DNA from: Gimesia aquarii
Lineage (GTDB): Bacteria; Planctomycetota; Planctomycetia; Planctomycetales; Planctomycetaceae
Direction of reading: 5' to 3'
Assembly: GCF_007748175.1 (NCBI RefSeq)
Contig: NZ_CP037422.1
Coordinates: 5,100,334-5,164,333, forward strand
DNA: 64,000 nucleotides
Of the stretch, positions 8,019-17,797 are shown piece by piece. The stretch's first letter is position 1, and each line of letters opens with the position of its first letter. The notes under the pieces are model-generated. The model had not been told where the DNA came from. It did not search any database and saw nothing but the letters and a program-made list of their open reading frames with translations. A program made the position numbers and the translations under genes.

Positions 8019-9743
8019 ATGTCTGTGAAATGGAATCTGTTTCTCGCAATCATTTCAATCTTGTTTCCGGTGACGATACTTTCCGCAGCAGAGATTCCGG
8101 AATCGGCAATCTCTTCTGATGCCAGCATTGTGATTCGGCTTAAAGATCCCAAGGCGACGTCGCAAAAAGTAGCCAGTTTAATCAATCAAGTCGATGAAAA
8201 TCTCTCGGGAGTCGTCGGTTTAAACTTGCGAACCATTTTGGGACGTTCGATTTCTAACCCGAATCTTGCAGGAGTCGATACCACACGCGACATGTGTGTT
8301 GGGGTGTTTCTAAGTCAATCAAAACAACCAGGATTTCTCTATGCAGTTCCTGTTGCTAATAAGAATGCATTCAAAGAGGCACTAGGTGAGAAGTATCATA
8401 GCGCCACACATGAAAACTGGCTGCTCTATAGCAGCGATCAGGCCCTCGTCGATCAGGCTATGGCGTTGATCAAAGATGGTCAGCAAAACTTTCAGACTCA
8501 TATGAGCCCGCGATCACGTGATCTCTTTGCCAAAGGGGATTTATCGCTCTATATCAATTCGGGAAAGTTAGTACAGATTTACCAGCCTCAATTGGAACAG
8601 GCTGGTCAGAAGGTGGATGTCACTCTCAATCGACTTTCCGAAACAGTGAATACAGCGCCGGGGGTGAATATGAAGCCAATCATGTCGATCTATTCGGCAG
8701 TGGCTAAAGGGGCGTTACAAGCGGTTCAAGATTCGAAAAGTTACACCACTGCACTCAACCTGGGAAGTGATGGACTCGGATTGGAGAGTCTGTTTGAAGT
8801 CAGGGAAAATTCGCAGACGGATCAACTCTTTCAAAAGAATCCCCCTCGGAAATTTGAAGAATTAGGCAAATTCCCTGCCAATCAGTTGGCATATTTTGCG
8901 GGTGCGGGAAATACGGAGGCACTCATTACGTGGGGGATGAATTTTACCGCTCAGATGTTTGATGGATCAAAACCCAACGCCGAAGCCAAGACAAAATTTG
9001 AAGAGATTGTGAAAGAGATTCACAAACTGAAATTTGGGAGCTATTACTTCTCTTTTGAACTGGGCAAACTTTCGGATGGGGTTCTCAACGCGTATGCGAT
9101 TTCCGAAGTAGAACCTTCGCAAAAGATGCGGGACTATACGCGAGAAATGATGTCGCTCATGCAGAATATTTCGATACCCGGGCTGAAGCAGCAGATTACA
9201 TTTTCACCTGATGAGCAGAAGATCGGCGATGAAGCGGTTGATTTAACTGTGATCAAACAAGAAGTGGATCCCGAATCTGACCCATTACAGATTCAGAAAC
9301 GGATGCTGGAGGTACTCTATGGTTCGGAGGGCATTACGAATCGTATGGCGTATCCCAAAGGGAAAGTGCTGCAGGTCATGGGAGCAAATGCTTCTATGCA
9401 AAAATTCCTGGACGCACTCAATGCATCAGACGCTTCTAAGCAGATCTCGCAAAATCAACCAACGTTTAAGCACGCCCGTACTGAAGGGCTCAGCAAGGCA
9501 AATATCTTAGCGATGTTTGATCTGCCGATGGGGATTGCACAAGGCTATAACATCTTCGCGGAAAGTCGTCAGAAAGAAGGGCCGTTTACTGAGGAGTTGA
9601 TGAAGCAACAGGGGATTTCGCCCTCATATTTGACTTTCAGCTTATCAACCGGAAAACAGTCCCTGGAGACCAAAACCTATATTCCAGTTCAGAATCTGAA
9701 GAGTGGTTTCAAAATATTTATGCTCATTTCCACGCAAAGATAG
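8019..9743 (+). CDS. Secreted protein of unknown function (574 aa)
   Basis: The start at 8019 is preferred over 8007 because GGAG at 8009-8012 lies six bases upstream and the protein then begins directly with a signal peptide (MSVKWNLFLAIISILF to ILSAAE). The mature part is about 550 residues with no membrane helix or catalytic motif that I can name. Phrases such as SSDASIVIRLKDP and the repeated handling of variable-length alpha/beta segments resemble large planctomycete periplasmic proteins of unknown role. It stands alone, followed by a new transcription unit starting near 9804. Confidence 0.75.
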   Translation: MSVKWNLFLAIISILFPVTILSAAEIPESAISSDASIVIRLKDPKATSQKVASLINQVDENLSGVVGLNLRTILGRSISNPNLAGVDTTRDMCVGVFLSQSKQPGFLYAVPVANKNAFKEALGEKYHSATHENWLLYSSDQALVDQAMALIKDGQQNFQTHMSPRSRDLFAKGDLSLYINSGKLVQIYQPQLEQAGQKVDVTLNRLSETVNTAPGVNMKPIMSIYSAVAKGALQAVQDSKSYTTALNLGSDGLGLESLFEVRENSQTDQLFQKNPPRKFEELGKFPANQLAYFAGAGNTEALITWGMNFTAQMFDGSKPNAEAKTKFEEIVKEIHKLKFGSYYFSFELGKLSDGVLNAYAISEVEPSQKMRDYTREMMSLMQNISIPGLKQQITFSPDEQKIGDEAVDLTVIKQEVDPESDPLQIQKRMLEVLYGSEGITNRMAYPKGKVLQVMGANASMQKFLDALNASDASKQISQNQPTFKHARTEGLSKANILAMFDLPMGIAQGYNIFAESRQKEGPFTEELMKQQGISPSYLTFSLSTGKQSLETKTYIPVQNLKSGFKIFMLISTQR

Positions 9744-9803
9744 AAGTTGCTTTCCGAATCTTTTGAAAATCACTGAAAATAGGTTCCAATTGATTGATAG
9801 TGA

Positions 9804-9833
9804 TTGTCAGTTTGGTAAGTTATATGCTATAAT
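9804..9833 (+). promoter_or_regulatory. Near-consensus housekeeping promoter
   Basis: TTGTCA (9804-9809) is followed after 18 bases by a perfect TATAAT (9828-9833). The predicted RNA start is near 9840, about 280 bases before the first possible start codon and 850 bases before the sigma-factor gene. This is the best promoter match noticed in the window. Confidence 0.6.
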
Positions 9834-9839
9834 ACTCTT

Positions 9840-10087
9840 ACGTTGATTTAGCTATAGCTGAATTTACCTGGACTAACCGATTTCATCCGTGAAATCTTAA
9901 AACTTCTCTTGAAATAATCAACATTTTACCGAAAACTGTCAAAGATACGCGAACCAAACCCAGATTAGGTTTGTCTAGCTGGTATGGAGAGATTCTTTAC
10001 CTGTGAAGTAGAGAATCTTAAAATCATTTTTTGTAAACGGAGTGGATCCGTTTTTCTTGCGAGGCCCAGAGCCTCACTTTTTTTAGT
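9840..10087 (+). ncRNA. Candidate structured leader or small RNA
   Basis: Downstream of the promoter at 9804-9833 lie four hairpins in a row. They are CAAACC/GGTTTG (9955-9973), an 11-bp stem with one G-U pair (9990-10018), AAACGGA/TCCGTTT (10035-10053) and GAGGC/GCCTC (10061-10075). The last runs into seven Ts (10078-10084). This could be a free small RNA of about 245 bases or an attenuator-type leader for the small ORF and sigma gene that follow. It does not match the core motifs of tmRNA, SRP RNA, RNase P or riboswitches I know. Confidence 0.45.
10061..10084 (+). terminator. Possible attenuator/terminator in the sigma-gene leader
   Basis: A five-bp GC-rich stem (GAGGC, loop CCAGA, GCCTC) is followed by two bases and T7. 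The stem is short, so termination would be partial, which suits attenuation ahead of the ribosome site at 10110-10116. Confidence 0.4.
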
Positions 10088-10121
10088 CTCTTTCTCTGCG
10101 GTTTAACGCAGGAGGTGCCTG

Positions 10122-10415
10122 ATGATTTTTTCTAAACAGAATCGTCGTTTCGTCGTCAAAGCAATTAACAACAACGCGTGTGTGAAAACATCTGTTGTCG
10201 TGAAAGCCATTGATGCCGTCCGTGCCGCCCTCCTAACAGATTCGTTAAGCCCTCTAGGTAGAGAACGATTTTCGGAATCCGGTGGTATGCCGGGGACCCC
10301 GTCGATGAGCTGGCATTGTTGTTATCAACATCAGCAAACATCGATGCATCTGCTTTATCAATTGATGATGCGGATGACGGGTACCAAGACCACCATAACC
10401 GGAACTGCTACTTAA
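10122..10415 (+). CDS. Small ORF with strong ribosome site, possibly frameshifted
   Basis: ATG at 10122 follows a very good ribosome site (GCAGGAGGTGCC). The first ~50 residues (SKQNRRFVVKAINNNACVK onward) are basic and plausible. The second half in this frame is poor: Met/Thr/His-rich and ending in TKTTITGTAT. The frame two bases ahead is open from 10262 to 10495 and reads more like protein (GDPVDELALLLSTSANIDAS). Either the gene has suffered a frameshift, or only the N-terminal part acts as a leader peptide for the structured RNA. No family recognised. Confidence 0.4.
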   Translation: MIFSKQNRRFVVKAINNNACVKTSVVVKAIDAVRAALLTDSLSPLGRERFSESGGMPGTPSMSWHCCYQHQQTSMHLLYQLMMRMTGTKTTITGTAT

Positions 10416-10443
10416 GCAGATCCAGTTCCCTGCTTTTTAGCAG
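10401..10443 (+). promoter_or_regulatory. Mutually exclusive hairpins upstream of the sigma gene
   Basis: GGAACTG (10401-10407) can pair with CAGTTCC (10423-10429), or CTGCT (10405-10409) can pair with AGCAG (10415-10419); the two share bases and exclude each other. A further CTGCT/AGCAG hairpin with a T4 loop follows (10430-10443). The block overlaps the end of the small ORF, so translation could choose between folds. Confidence 0.4.
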
Positions 10444-10686
10444 AAAATCGTTTACTCAAAGTGTTTGGTTAAAGCCTGATCAAAGTTTTAACTGAACCGC
10501 CATGTTTGATGGCGAGAGCTCCAAATGAGTCTCCTGTATTACTGGCAGAAAGATTTTGTCTCTTTCTCTGGTTCCACAAGCTGGCTCGACGGAACGTCGG
10601 TTCTCAATCAGAGCATGATGAGCACAAGCACTTTGAACAGCCTTGAATTTAAAGTCCTTGATCCAGGATAGAGAAGAGATATTACA

Positions 10687-11238
10687 ATGGAAGATTCACA
10701 GTTAGTACAATTAGTTTTAGCTGCTCAGGGTGGTGACCGAGACGCATTCGGTTCGCTTGTTGTTCAATTTGAGTCGACTGTATACGCGATTGTCATGAAG
10801 CGATTGCGAAACCACGCTGAGGCAAGCGAAGTCACACAGGATGTGTTCATTCAGGCCATGCGGAAGCTGTCTCAGTTGAATGCACCTGAGCGATTTGGTG
10901 GATGGTTACGGCAGATTGCCGTTCGGATGTCAATCAACCGTGCTGTTCGTCGGCCTAACGAGTGCATTCAGAGTCCAGACACATTTGTTGTTCTGGATGA
11001 TGAACCAGAAAACCCGTTAGACAAGTTGCTGGAAAGCGAACGGGCTACCGAATTGCGAGGACGCCTGGAACAGCTGGGTGAAGTTGACCGCGAAACACTG
11101 ATCTCATTCTACTTCAAAGGACAGTCCTTGAAGGAAATGAGTCACGAATTTGATCGGCCTATTGGAACGATTAAGCGTCGACTGCACACGGCACGAAACC
11201 GTCTGCGAGAAGCGTTGTTAGATTTGCAGTCGGTATGA
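10687..11238 (+). CDS. ECF-type RNA polymerase sigma factor
   Basis: The 183-residue protein has a sigma-70 region 2 (about residues 10-80: DAFGSLVVQFESTVYAIVMKR, then EASEVTQDVFIQAMRKL and the FGGWLRQIAVRMSINRAVR end of 2.4). A linker follows, then region 4 (about residues 125-178: DRETLISFYFKGQSLKEMS and IGTIKRRLHTARNRLREAL). There is no region 1.1 or 3, as in extracytoplasmic-function sigma factors. No anti-sigma gene is adjacent, unlike most ECF loci. The long structured leader upstream suggests control at the RNA level. A GAGAAGAGAT ribosome site precedes the ATG. Confidence 0.9.
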   Translation: MEDSQLVQLVLAAQGGDRDAFGSLVVQFESTVYAIVMKRLRNHAEASEVTQDVFIQAMRKLSQLNAPERFGGWLRQIAVRMSINRAVRRPNECIQSPDTFVVLDDEPENPLDKLLESERATELRGRLEQLGEVDRETLISFYFKGQSLKEMSHEFDRPIGTIKRRLHTARNRLREALLDLQSV

Positions 11239-11260
11239 ATAACTGATTTTGTTAAGACGC

Positions 11261-11294
11261 CGCAGCCTGCGGGATGAGAATCCTGCGGGCTGTG
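11261..11294 (+). terminator. Hairpin after the sigma gene, probable terminator
   Basis: A stem of 15 pairs with G-U wobbles (11261-11275 with 11280-11294) closes a GAGA tetraloop 23 bases after the sigma stop codon. The following bases are only moderately T-rich (TGTATTTCT), so it may stabilise the 3' end as well as terminate. Confidence 0.6.
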
Positions 11295-11343
11295 TGTATT
11301 TCTGAGACACGATATTTTACTTTCGATTCCATGATGAGCTGAT

Positions 11344-11919
11344 TCAGGGCAGTATGACTCCGGCTTTGATCAAGAGAGAAGTTAACGCAATTAACGGGAT
11401 GCCTGTAATTGCCGAATGGTCTGTGGAGTCGATTTCTTCAAAAAGTGTGATTCCTCGGCTTTCCAGCTTATAAGAGCCGGCACAATTCAGAGGCTGATCA
11501 AATTCCACATATCGTTCAATGGCTCCCTGGTTCAGCGATCGCATCTTAAGTTTTGTCTGATTGATGTGAGTTTCAATCAAATCAGGCCCCAGAACAGCGA
11601 TCGCGGTGATGAGCGTGTGGGTTTTACCTTGCATCGACATCAATTGCTGTACCGCATGTTCTTTAGTTCCCGGTTTCCCCAAGATGGTATTTTCAAACGA
11701 AACGAGTTGATCACCGCCGATGACGATGGCATCCGGATTCTGTTGAAAGACCTGTTTCGCCTTTTCCAAAGCGAGAACCTCGGCCAAATTTTCAGGAGAA
11801 AATCCCGCTTCTTTCAGGACTGACTCATCCACCTGAGGATCCTGAGCTTCGAACTCCAGTCCCAGTCGCCGTAATTGCTCAGCTCGATAAGGGGATGTAC
11901 TCGCCAGAATGAGTTTCAT
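11344..11919 (-). CDS. maf: Maf-like nucleoside triphosphate pyrophosphatase
   Basis: From the ATG at 11919 the protein has 191 residues, normal for Maf. It begins MKLILASTSPYRAEQLRRLG, the Maf P-loop-like motif with the SxSPxR pattern. The central GGDQLVSFENTILGKPG contains the catalytic Asp region, and the end carries DHSAITGIPL. Maf proteins hydrolyse non-canonical dTTP/UTP or modified nucleotides in the cytoplasm. The start lies 20 bases after the truB stop, so the two are probably one operon. Upstream in-frame ATGs would overlap truB and give an atypical N-terminus. Confidence 0.88.
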   Translation of the reverse strand: MKLILASTSPYRAEQLRRLGLEFEAQDPQVDESVLKEAGFSPENLAEVLALEKAKQVFQQNPDAIVIGGDQLVSFENTILGKPGTKEHAVQQLMSMQGKTHTLITAIAVLGPDLIETHINQTKLKMRSLNQGAIERYVEFDQPLNCAGSYKLESRGITLFEEIDSTDHSAITGIPLIALTSLLIKAGVILP

Positions 11920-11938
11920 AAGAGGTCTCATGATGCCA

Positions 11939-12865
11939 CTATTTAGACTGTTGATAATAGACTTGTTTGGGAGCCAACTGATTGGTATCGCACTTCCATT
12001 CAGCAATCGCAACGAGTGTGCCTGCGGAAGTCACGACGGCAATCTCATCTTGATCACCAGCTTTGGGGAGTCGATCAGGATCGCATTCGATGACACGACC
12101 ATGGCAGAGATCATCAAGCTCCCCGTGATTGCATTGATAATGTTGCAAATGTTTAACAGCTCGTTCCGCAGGCTGAAGTTGGGCGGCAATTGATTCCAGA
12201 GTCACCGAATCATCAAGTTGCATTCCCGATTCCAGTTTAAAATCGCCAATCCGCGTACGAACCAGAGATGTCATCACGGCTCCATACTTAAGTTGCTCTC
12301 CCAGATCACGGCCAAGGGAACGAATATAAGTTCCCGAGCCGCACACAATTCGCAACTGAAAACGAGGAAACTCAAACGCCGTTAATTCAATTTGATAGAC
12401 TTCGACAGTACGCGGTTTGATGTCAAAAGATTTCCCGCGTCGTGCCAGATCATAGGCCCGCTGACCGTTGATATGCACCGCGGAAAATTGTGGCGGGACC
12501 TGTTCGATCTGTCCTTGAAAAGCAGGCAAACAACGTTCCAGTTGTTCGCGTGTGATGGTTGGGCAATCAGTTGTTTCGGTGAGATTTCCGGAAATATCAT
12601 CTGTGTCGCTTCGTTTTCCTAAGATAAATTCACCGAGGTACTCTTTGGGTTGATCCTGAACGAAACGAATGAGACGTGTCGCAGATCCAATGCAAACTAT
12701 CAGGACCCCGGTGGCCAAGGGGTCGAGTGTGCCGGCGTGTCCGATCTTCAGGGGACGGACGCGCTTCTGAATCTGGTTCACAACCTGACGTGAAGTCATG
12801 CCTTGCGGTTTGTGAACATTCAACAGGCCTGATAAGTTCAGATCGACAGCTTTATTGGAGCTCAT
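11939..12865 (-). CDS. truB: tRNA pseudouridine-55 synthase TruB
   Basis: The protein has 308 residues from ATG 12865, a better start than the one 16 codons upstream because it leads straight into SGLLNVHKPQGMTSRQVV. The catalytic motif GHAGTLDPLATGVLIV contains the active-site Asp. RAYDLARRGKSFD and CGSGTYIRSLGRDLG are further TruB signatures. A short C-terminal domain is present. The enzyme converts U55 of the T loop in all elongator tRNAs to pseudouridine. It lies between pyrG and maf on the same strand. Confidence 0.95.
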   Translation of the reverse strand: MSSNKAVDLNLSGLLNVHKPQGMTSRQVVNQIQKRVRPLKIGHAGTLDPLATGVLIVCIGSATRLIRFVQDQPKEYLGEFILGKRSDTDDISGNLTETTDCPTITREQLERCLPAFQGQIEQVPPQFSAVHINGQRAYDLARRGKSFDIKPRTVEVYQIELTAFEFPRFQLRIVCGSGTYIRSLGRDLGEQLKYGAVMTSLVRTRIGDFKLESGMQLDDSVTLESIAAQLQPAERAVKHLQHYQCNHGELDDLCHGRVIECDPDRLPKAGDQDEIAVVTSAGTLVAIAEWKCDTNQLAPKQVYYQQSK

Positions 12866-12927
12866 TGGGGAATGTTTCCCGTGCAAGTTGTATGTGAAAA
12901 CACATACTTTCAATCATCATTCGCCAA

Positions 12928-14634
<1,707 letters not shown>

Positions 14635-14802
14635 TCAAGTGTTCGAATCAAATGGAAGCGTTGATGAATTTAAGGCCTCTTTGTTCTCGGGATCCCTACC
14701 TGATCGCTCAGGACTATAATTCGGTTTATTTTGTTTAAAGATAGTGATCTGAACACGTTAAGGTTGAAGCTATTTGTATTCTACTTTTACTCAATCCAGA
14801 CT

Positions 14803-15558
14803 TTATGAATGTTCTGCGCGATAACGGATGACAAATTGAGCATAATCTTCTGGAGTATCAATGCCAACTGAAGGGTGTGCTACTTGAGCAACTTGAATCC
14901 GAGCGCCTGTCTCCAGGGCGCGTAATTGTTCTAACTTTTCCAACTGCTCAAGTGGAGTCGCTGGTATTTTCGTTAAATCCAGCAAAAACGGTCTTCGGTA
15001 AGCGTAGATGCCCAAGTGTAATAACCAGGGGCTTTGCTCAGGCAGCAATGTTTCAGGTACAACATCTCTCGTAAACGGTATGGGTAGGCGACTAAAGTAC
15101 ATTGCAGAGCCATCCTGACGGCAGACCACTTTGGTACAAGATTGATCCTGTAGTTGTTCGACGTTTCGAATGGGAGTTGCCAACGTTGCCATTTCAGCAT
15201 CAGGAGTTTGTATTAGTATCTCGATCAACTGGTCAATGAACTCAGCTGAGATTTCAGGTTCATCTCCCTGGATATTTACCAGGATCTCTGCATCTAACAG
15301 TTCTTTGAGGGCTACTTCCGCGATCCGGTCGGTACCACTGGGATGTTCACCGGTTAAGCATGCTTTCCCTCCAAAACCATGAACTGCTTCTAATATTTCC
15401 AGGCTGTCGGTGGCCACAATGAGTCGGTCTAACTTTTCCGATCGTGCCGCCGCCTCCCACGTATGCTGAATTAATGTCTGACCAGTTTCATTCAGTAATA
15501 ATTTTCTGGGAAGTCGGGAAGATTGCAGTCTGGCTGGAATCACGCCGCACACTTGCAT
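14803..15558 (-). CDS. kdsB: 3-deoxy-manno-octulosonate cytidylyltransferase
   Basis: A perfect ribosome site (AGGAGGT, seven bases upstream) fixes the start at 15558, giving 251 residues. The N-terminus GVIPARLQSSRLPRKLLL is the nucleotide-binding signature. NIQGDEPEI holds the metal-binding Asp, and LGIYAYRRPFLLDL and GIDTPEDYAQF complete the family pattern. It activates KDO as CMP-KDO for lipopolysaccharide core synthesis, consistent with planctomycetes having a Gram-negative-type outer membrane. The next gene in the same direction is pyrG. Confidence 0.95.
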   Translation of the reverse strand: MQVCGVIPARLQSSRLPRKLLLNETGQTLIQHTWEAAARSEKLDRLIVATDSLEILEAVHGFGGKACLTGEHPSGTDRIAEVALKELLDAEILVNIQGDEPEISAEFIDQLIEILIQTPDAEMATLATPIRNVEQLQDQSCTKVVCRQDGSAMYFSRLPIPFTRDVVPETLLPEQSPWLLHLGIYAYRRPFLLDLTKIPATPLEQLEKLEQLRALETGARIQVAQVAHPSVGIDTPEDYAQFVIRYRAEHS

Positions 15559-15811
15559 GGGAACACCTCCTGTGTTTCTTAATGAACGGCTCATTTTAAT
15601 GAATGATCGCTCAAACCAATTTATCAATTTTCAACTCGAATCTTCAAGAGGGGTAGAGGCAAAACTCTAGCATTCTCTCAAGTAATCTCTATCTCAGCAG
15701 TTACCAGAGGTATTCTAGAGAAGGATGGTCTTGGACAGGATCTTAAGTTTTGATATGGTTTGCCGCTGATGGACTAGATTTCTTTTTATTCAATAAGGGC
15801 AGGGTTCTCAA

Positions 15812-16306
15812 ATGGAGTATGGGTTCTTGGGCTATCGTTCGACATTTATGTTGGACTTTGTGGTATCAGCACTGATTTTGATCGTACCGTTATTATTATT
15901 CAGTCTCTACTCGGTTAAAATCAAACGCAATTTTGCACTGCATAAGAAGCTTCAGATTCTTTTGGGCGCTGTTTTGCTGGTCGCGGTTGCCGCATTTGAA
16001 GTTGATGTGCAGATCATGCATGGTGGCTGGGAAAACATTGTCAACCAGCGCGAAACCCCGCTGACTCCGGAACAATTCAATTATGTTCGAAATGTGCTCT
16101 ATGTTCACTTGGTTTTTGCAGTGACAACTCCGTTGTTCTGGGCAGCGACTCTGTTTCTTGCTTTGCGACGCATTCCTAATCCACCGGCTCCATGTGCACA
16201 CAGCAGCCTGCACAAAAAGCTGGGTTGGATTTCTACGATCGATATTACGCTGACTTCACTGACCGGCTTGTATTGGTATTACACAGCATTTGTCAGCAGC
16301 GTCTGA
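15812..16306 (+). CDS. DUF420 family membrane protein
   Basis: The 164-residue protein has about four hydrophobic helices: residues 13-34, 46-66, 93-118 and 138-160. Conserved-looking polar positions sit near the membrane edges, including HKKLQ after helix 1 and LHKKLGW before helix 4. These His-Lys-Lys motifs repeat in the two halves, as in DUF420 proteins, which are often encoded near haem-copper oxidase assembly genes. No oxidase genes are near it here. The function is unknown; a role in respiration is an inference from relatives. Confidence 0.75.
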   Translation: MEYGFLGYRSTFMLDFVVSALILIVPLLLFSLYSVKIKRNFALHKKLQILLGAVLLVAVAAFEVDVQIMHGGWENIVNQRETPLTPEQFNYVRNVLYVHLVFAVTTPLFWAATLFLALRRIPNPPAPCAHSSLHKKLGWISTIDITLTSLTGLYWYYTAFVSSV

Positions 16307-16332
16307 AAATGAAAACGATCTAAAAAGTAAGA

Positions 16333-16767
16333 TCAGGATTTTTTTCGAGAGCGTGAAAGCGGTCCTTTGGGAGGCTTTTCTGACTCATCGCTGTTTTTAT
16401 CTTTCGCCAGCACACGGGCAATGGCTTCCAGAAACACATCCATTGCGAACGGCTTTCTGAGGTAGTCATCAACCCCCAGCATTTCCGCATACGCTTTGTG
16501 CCTGCCTCCTTCGTTAGCAGTAATCATGATGACTTTGGGAGGGGAAGGCAGTGATTTCAATGATTCCAAAACGGGGAATCCACCCATTTTGGGCATCATC
16601 ATATCAGTAATGACGAGATCCGGATTTGTTGTTCGGGCGAGTTTTTGCCCTTCCATCCCATTCGGGGCTACAACAATATTATAACCGGCTGACTTAATTA
16701 CCCCGCTCAGGGTGGTTGAAATCTCTCGGTCATCTTCAATTAATAGAATTGTATAATCAGTCGACAT
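16333..16767 (-). CDS. Receiver-only response regulator
   Basis: From ATG 16767 the protein has 144 residues and contains only one receiver domain. The acidic pair is in [10 protein letters not shown], the phosphoacceptor Asp in [14 protein letters not shown], the conserved Thr/Ser in [11 protein letters not shown], and the Lys in YLRKPF. The last ~25 residues are charged and disordered ([21 protein letters not shown]). With no output domain it must act through protein contacts, as CheY-type or phosphorelay proteins do. No histidine kinase is adjacent, so the partner is encoded elsewhere. Confidence 0.9.
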   Translation of the reverse strand: MSTDYTILLIEDDREISTTLSGVIKSAGYNIVVAPNGMEGQKLARTTNPDLVITDMMMPKMGGFPVLESLKSLPSPPKVIMITANEGGRHKAYAEMLGVDDYLRKPFAMDVFLEAIARVLAKDKNSDESEKPPKGPLSRSRKKS

Positions 16768-16975
16768 AGTTCTCTTTATTCCCCGGAGAAACCGGTTGTT
16801 TCTCCCAACTCCTGTTTTCAAAGTGACTCTTCGTCACATACATTCGACATTCCTGTCCTTGGGTATATGGTATGCCCCGATCAAGCGATTCTCAAGGCAG
16901 TGATCTAAAACTGCTTTGATTCTGCCTCTCTGAAACAGTGCTAAGTACGATTATACCACTAGAATCGTAGAATCT

Positions 16976-17635
16976 TCATATTTTTTTTGTCTGATTGATA
17001 AATGCTTCAACCATTGTCTGGCTTTTGATTCCGGGGGCACTTTCGACTCCACTGGCAGTATCAATACCAAAAGGAGTGACCGTTTGAATGGCTTCATGAA
17101 CGTTTTCTGGAGTCAGTCCCCCTGCCAGAATCAAGGCAGGCCATTCATCATATAAGTAGTTTTCCTTTATCATCTCCCAGGGAACAAGCTGCCCCGTTCC
17201 CCCATAGGCCTGAGGTGAATAAGCGTCGATTAAGATGTAATCCGGACGTTTACCACATTGGTCACACTTGGTCAGAAAATCAGACAGGCGATCTAGGTCT
17301 GGATCCTGCGTGCGGAAGGCCCAAATGATTTCGATGTCTGGAACATGTTGAGCCAACTCTGCCAGGAATTCAGGAGATTCGTCGCCGTGAAGTTGCACCA
17401 TATGCGGCGAGAGTTCCCGGCAGATGAATGTCACTTCGGACAAAGTGTGCTTCACAAACAAACCGACCAGTGAGATTTCTTTGTGAGACAGAGCTGCTTT
17501 GACTTCACGTGCCGTTGATAGCTCAATCGAACGTGGCGAAGGGGCATAGAAATTAAGACCGAGCGCGGATGCACCCAGATCCGCGATCATGTGAGCTGTT
17601 TCAACGTCTTGAATCCCACAAATTTTAACCCACAT
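16976..17635 (-). CDS. trpF: Phosphoribosylanthranilate isomerase
   Basis: The 219-residue TIM barrel starts MWVKICGI at 17635; an ATG four codons upstream is possible. The catalytic Cys is in VKICGIQD, and the general acid Asp in DAYSPQAYGGTG. LGLNFYAPSPRSI, MVQLHGDESPEF, LAGGLTPENV and DTASGVESAPGIKS are the other family blocks. It performs the Amadori rearrangement of PRA to CdRP in tryptophan synthesis. It is separate from other trp genes here. Confidence 0.95.
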   Translation of the reverse strand: MWVKICGIQDVETAHMIADLGASALGLNFYAPSPRSIELSTAREVKAALSHKEISLVGLFVKHTLSEVTFICRELSPHMVQLHGDESPEFLAELAQHVPDIEIIWAFRTQDPDLDRLSDFLTKCDQCGKRPDYILIDAYSPQAYGGTGQLVPWEMIKENYLYDEWPALILAGGLTPENVHEAIQTVTPFGIDTASGVESAPGIKSQTMVEAFINQTKKI

Positions 17636-17797
17636 TTGATTAAACACTTTTTATTAGAAAACAACATCACACGTTGATCATGAATCTGATGATTGACATT
17701 CATTGATCTTTTCAAGAAAGCATCAGCTGGATTTGATAAGAAAATTCGAAGCGAGGAATATCCAATTCGTACATAATAATTATATACGGCTTGCGTA

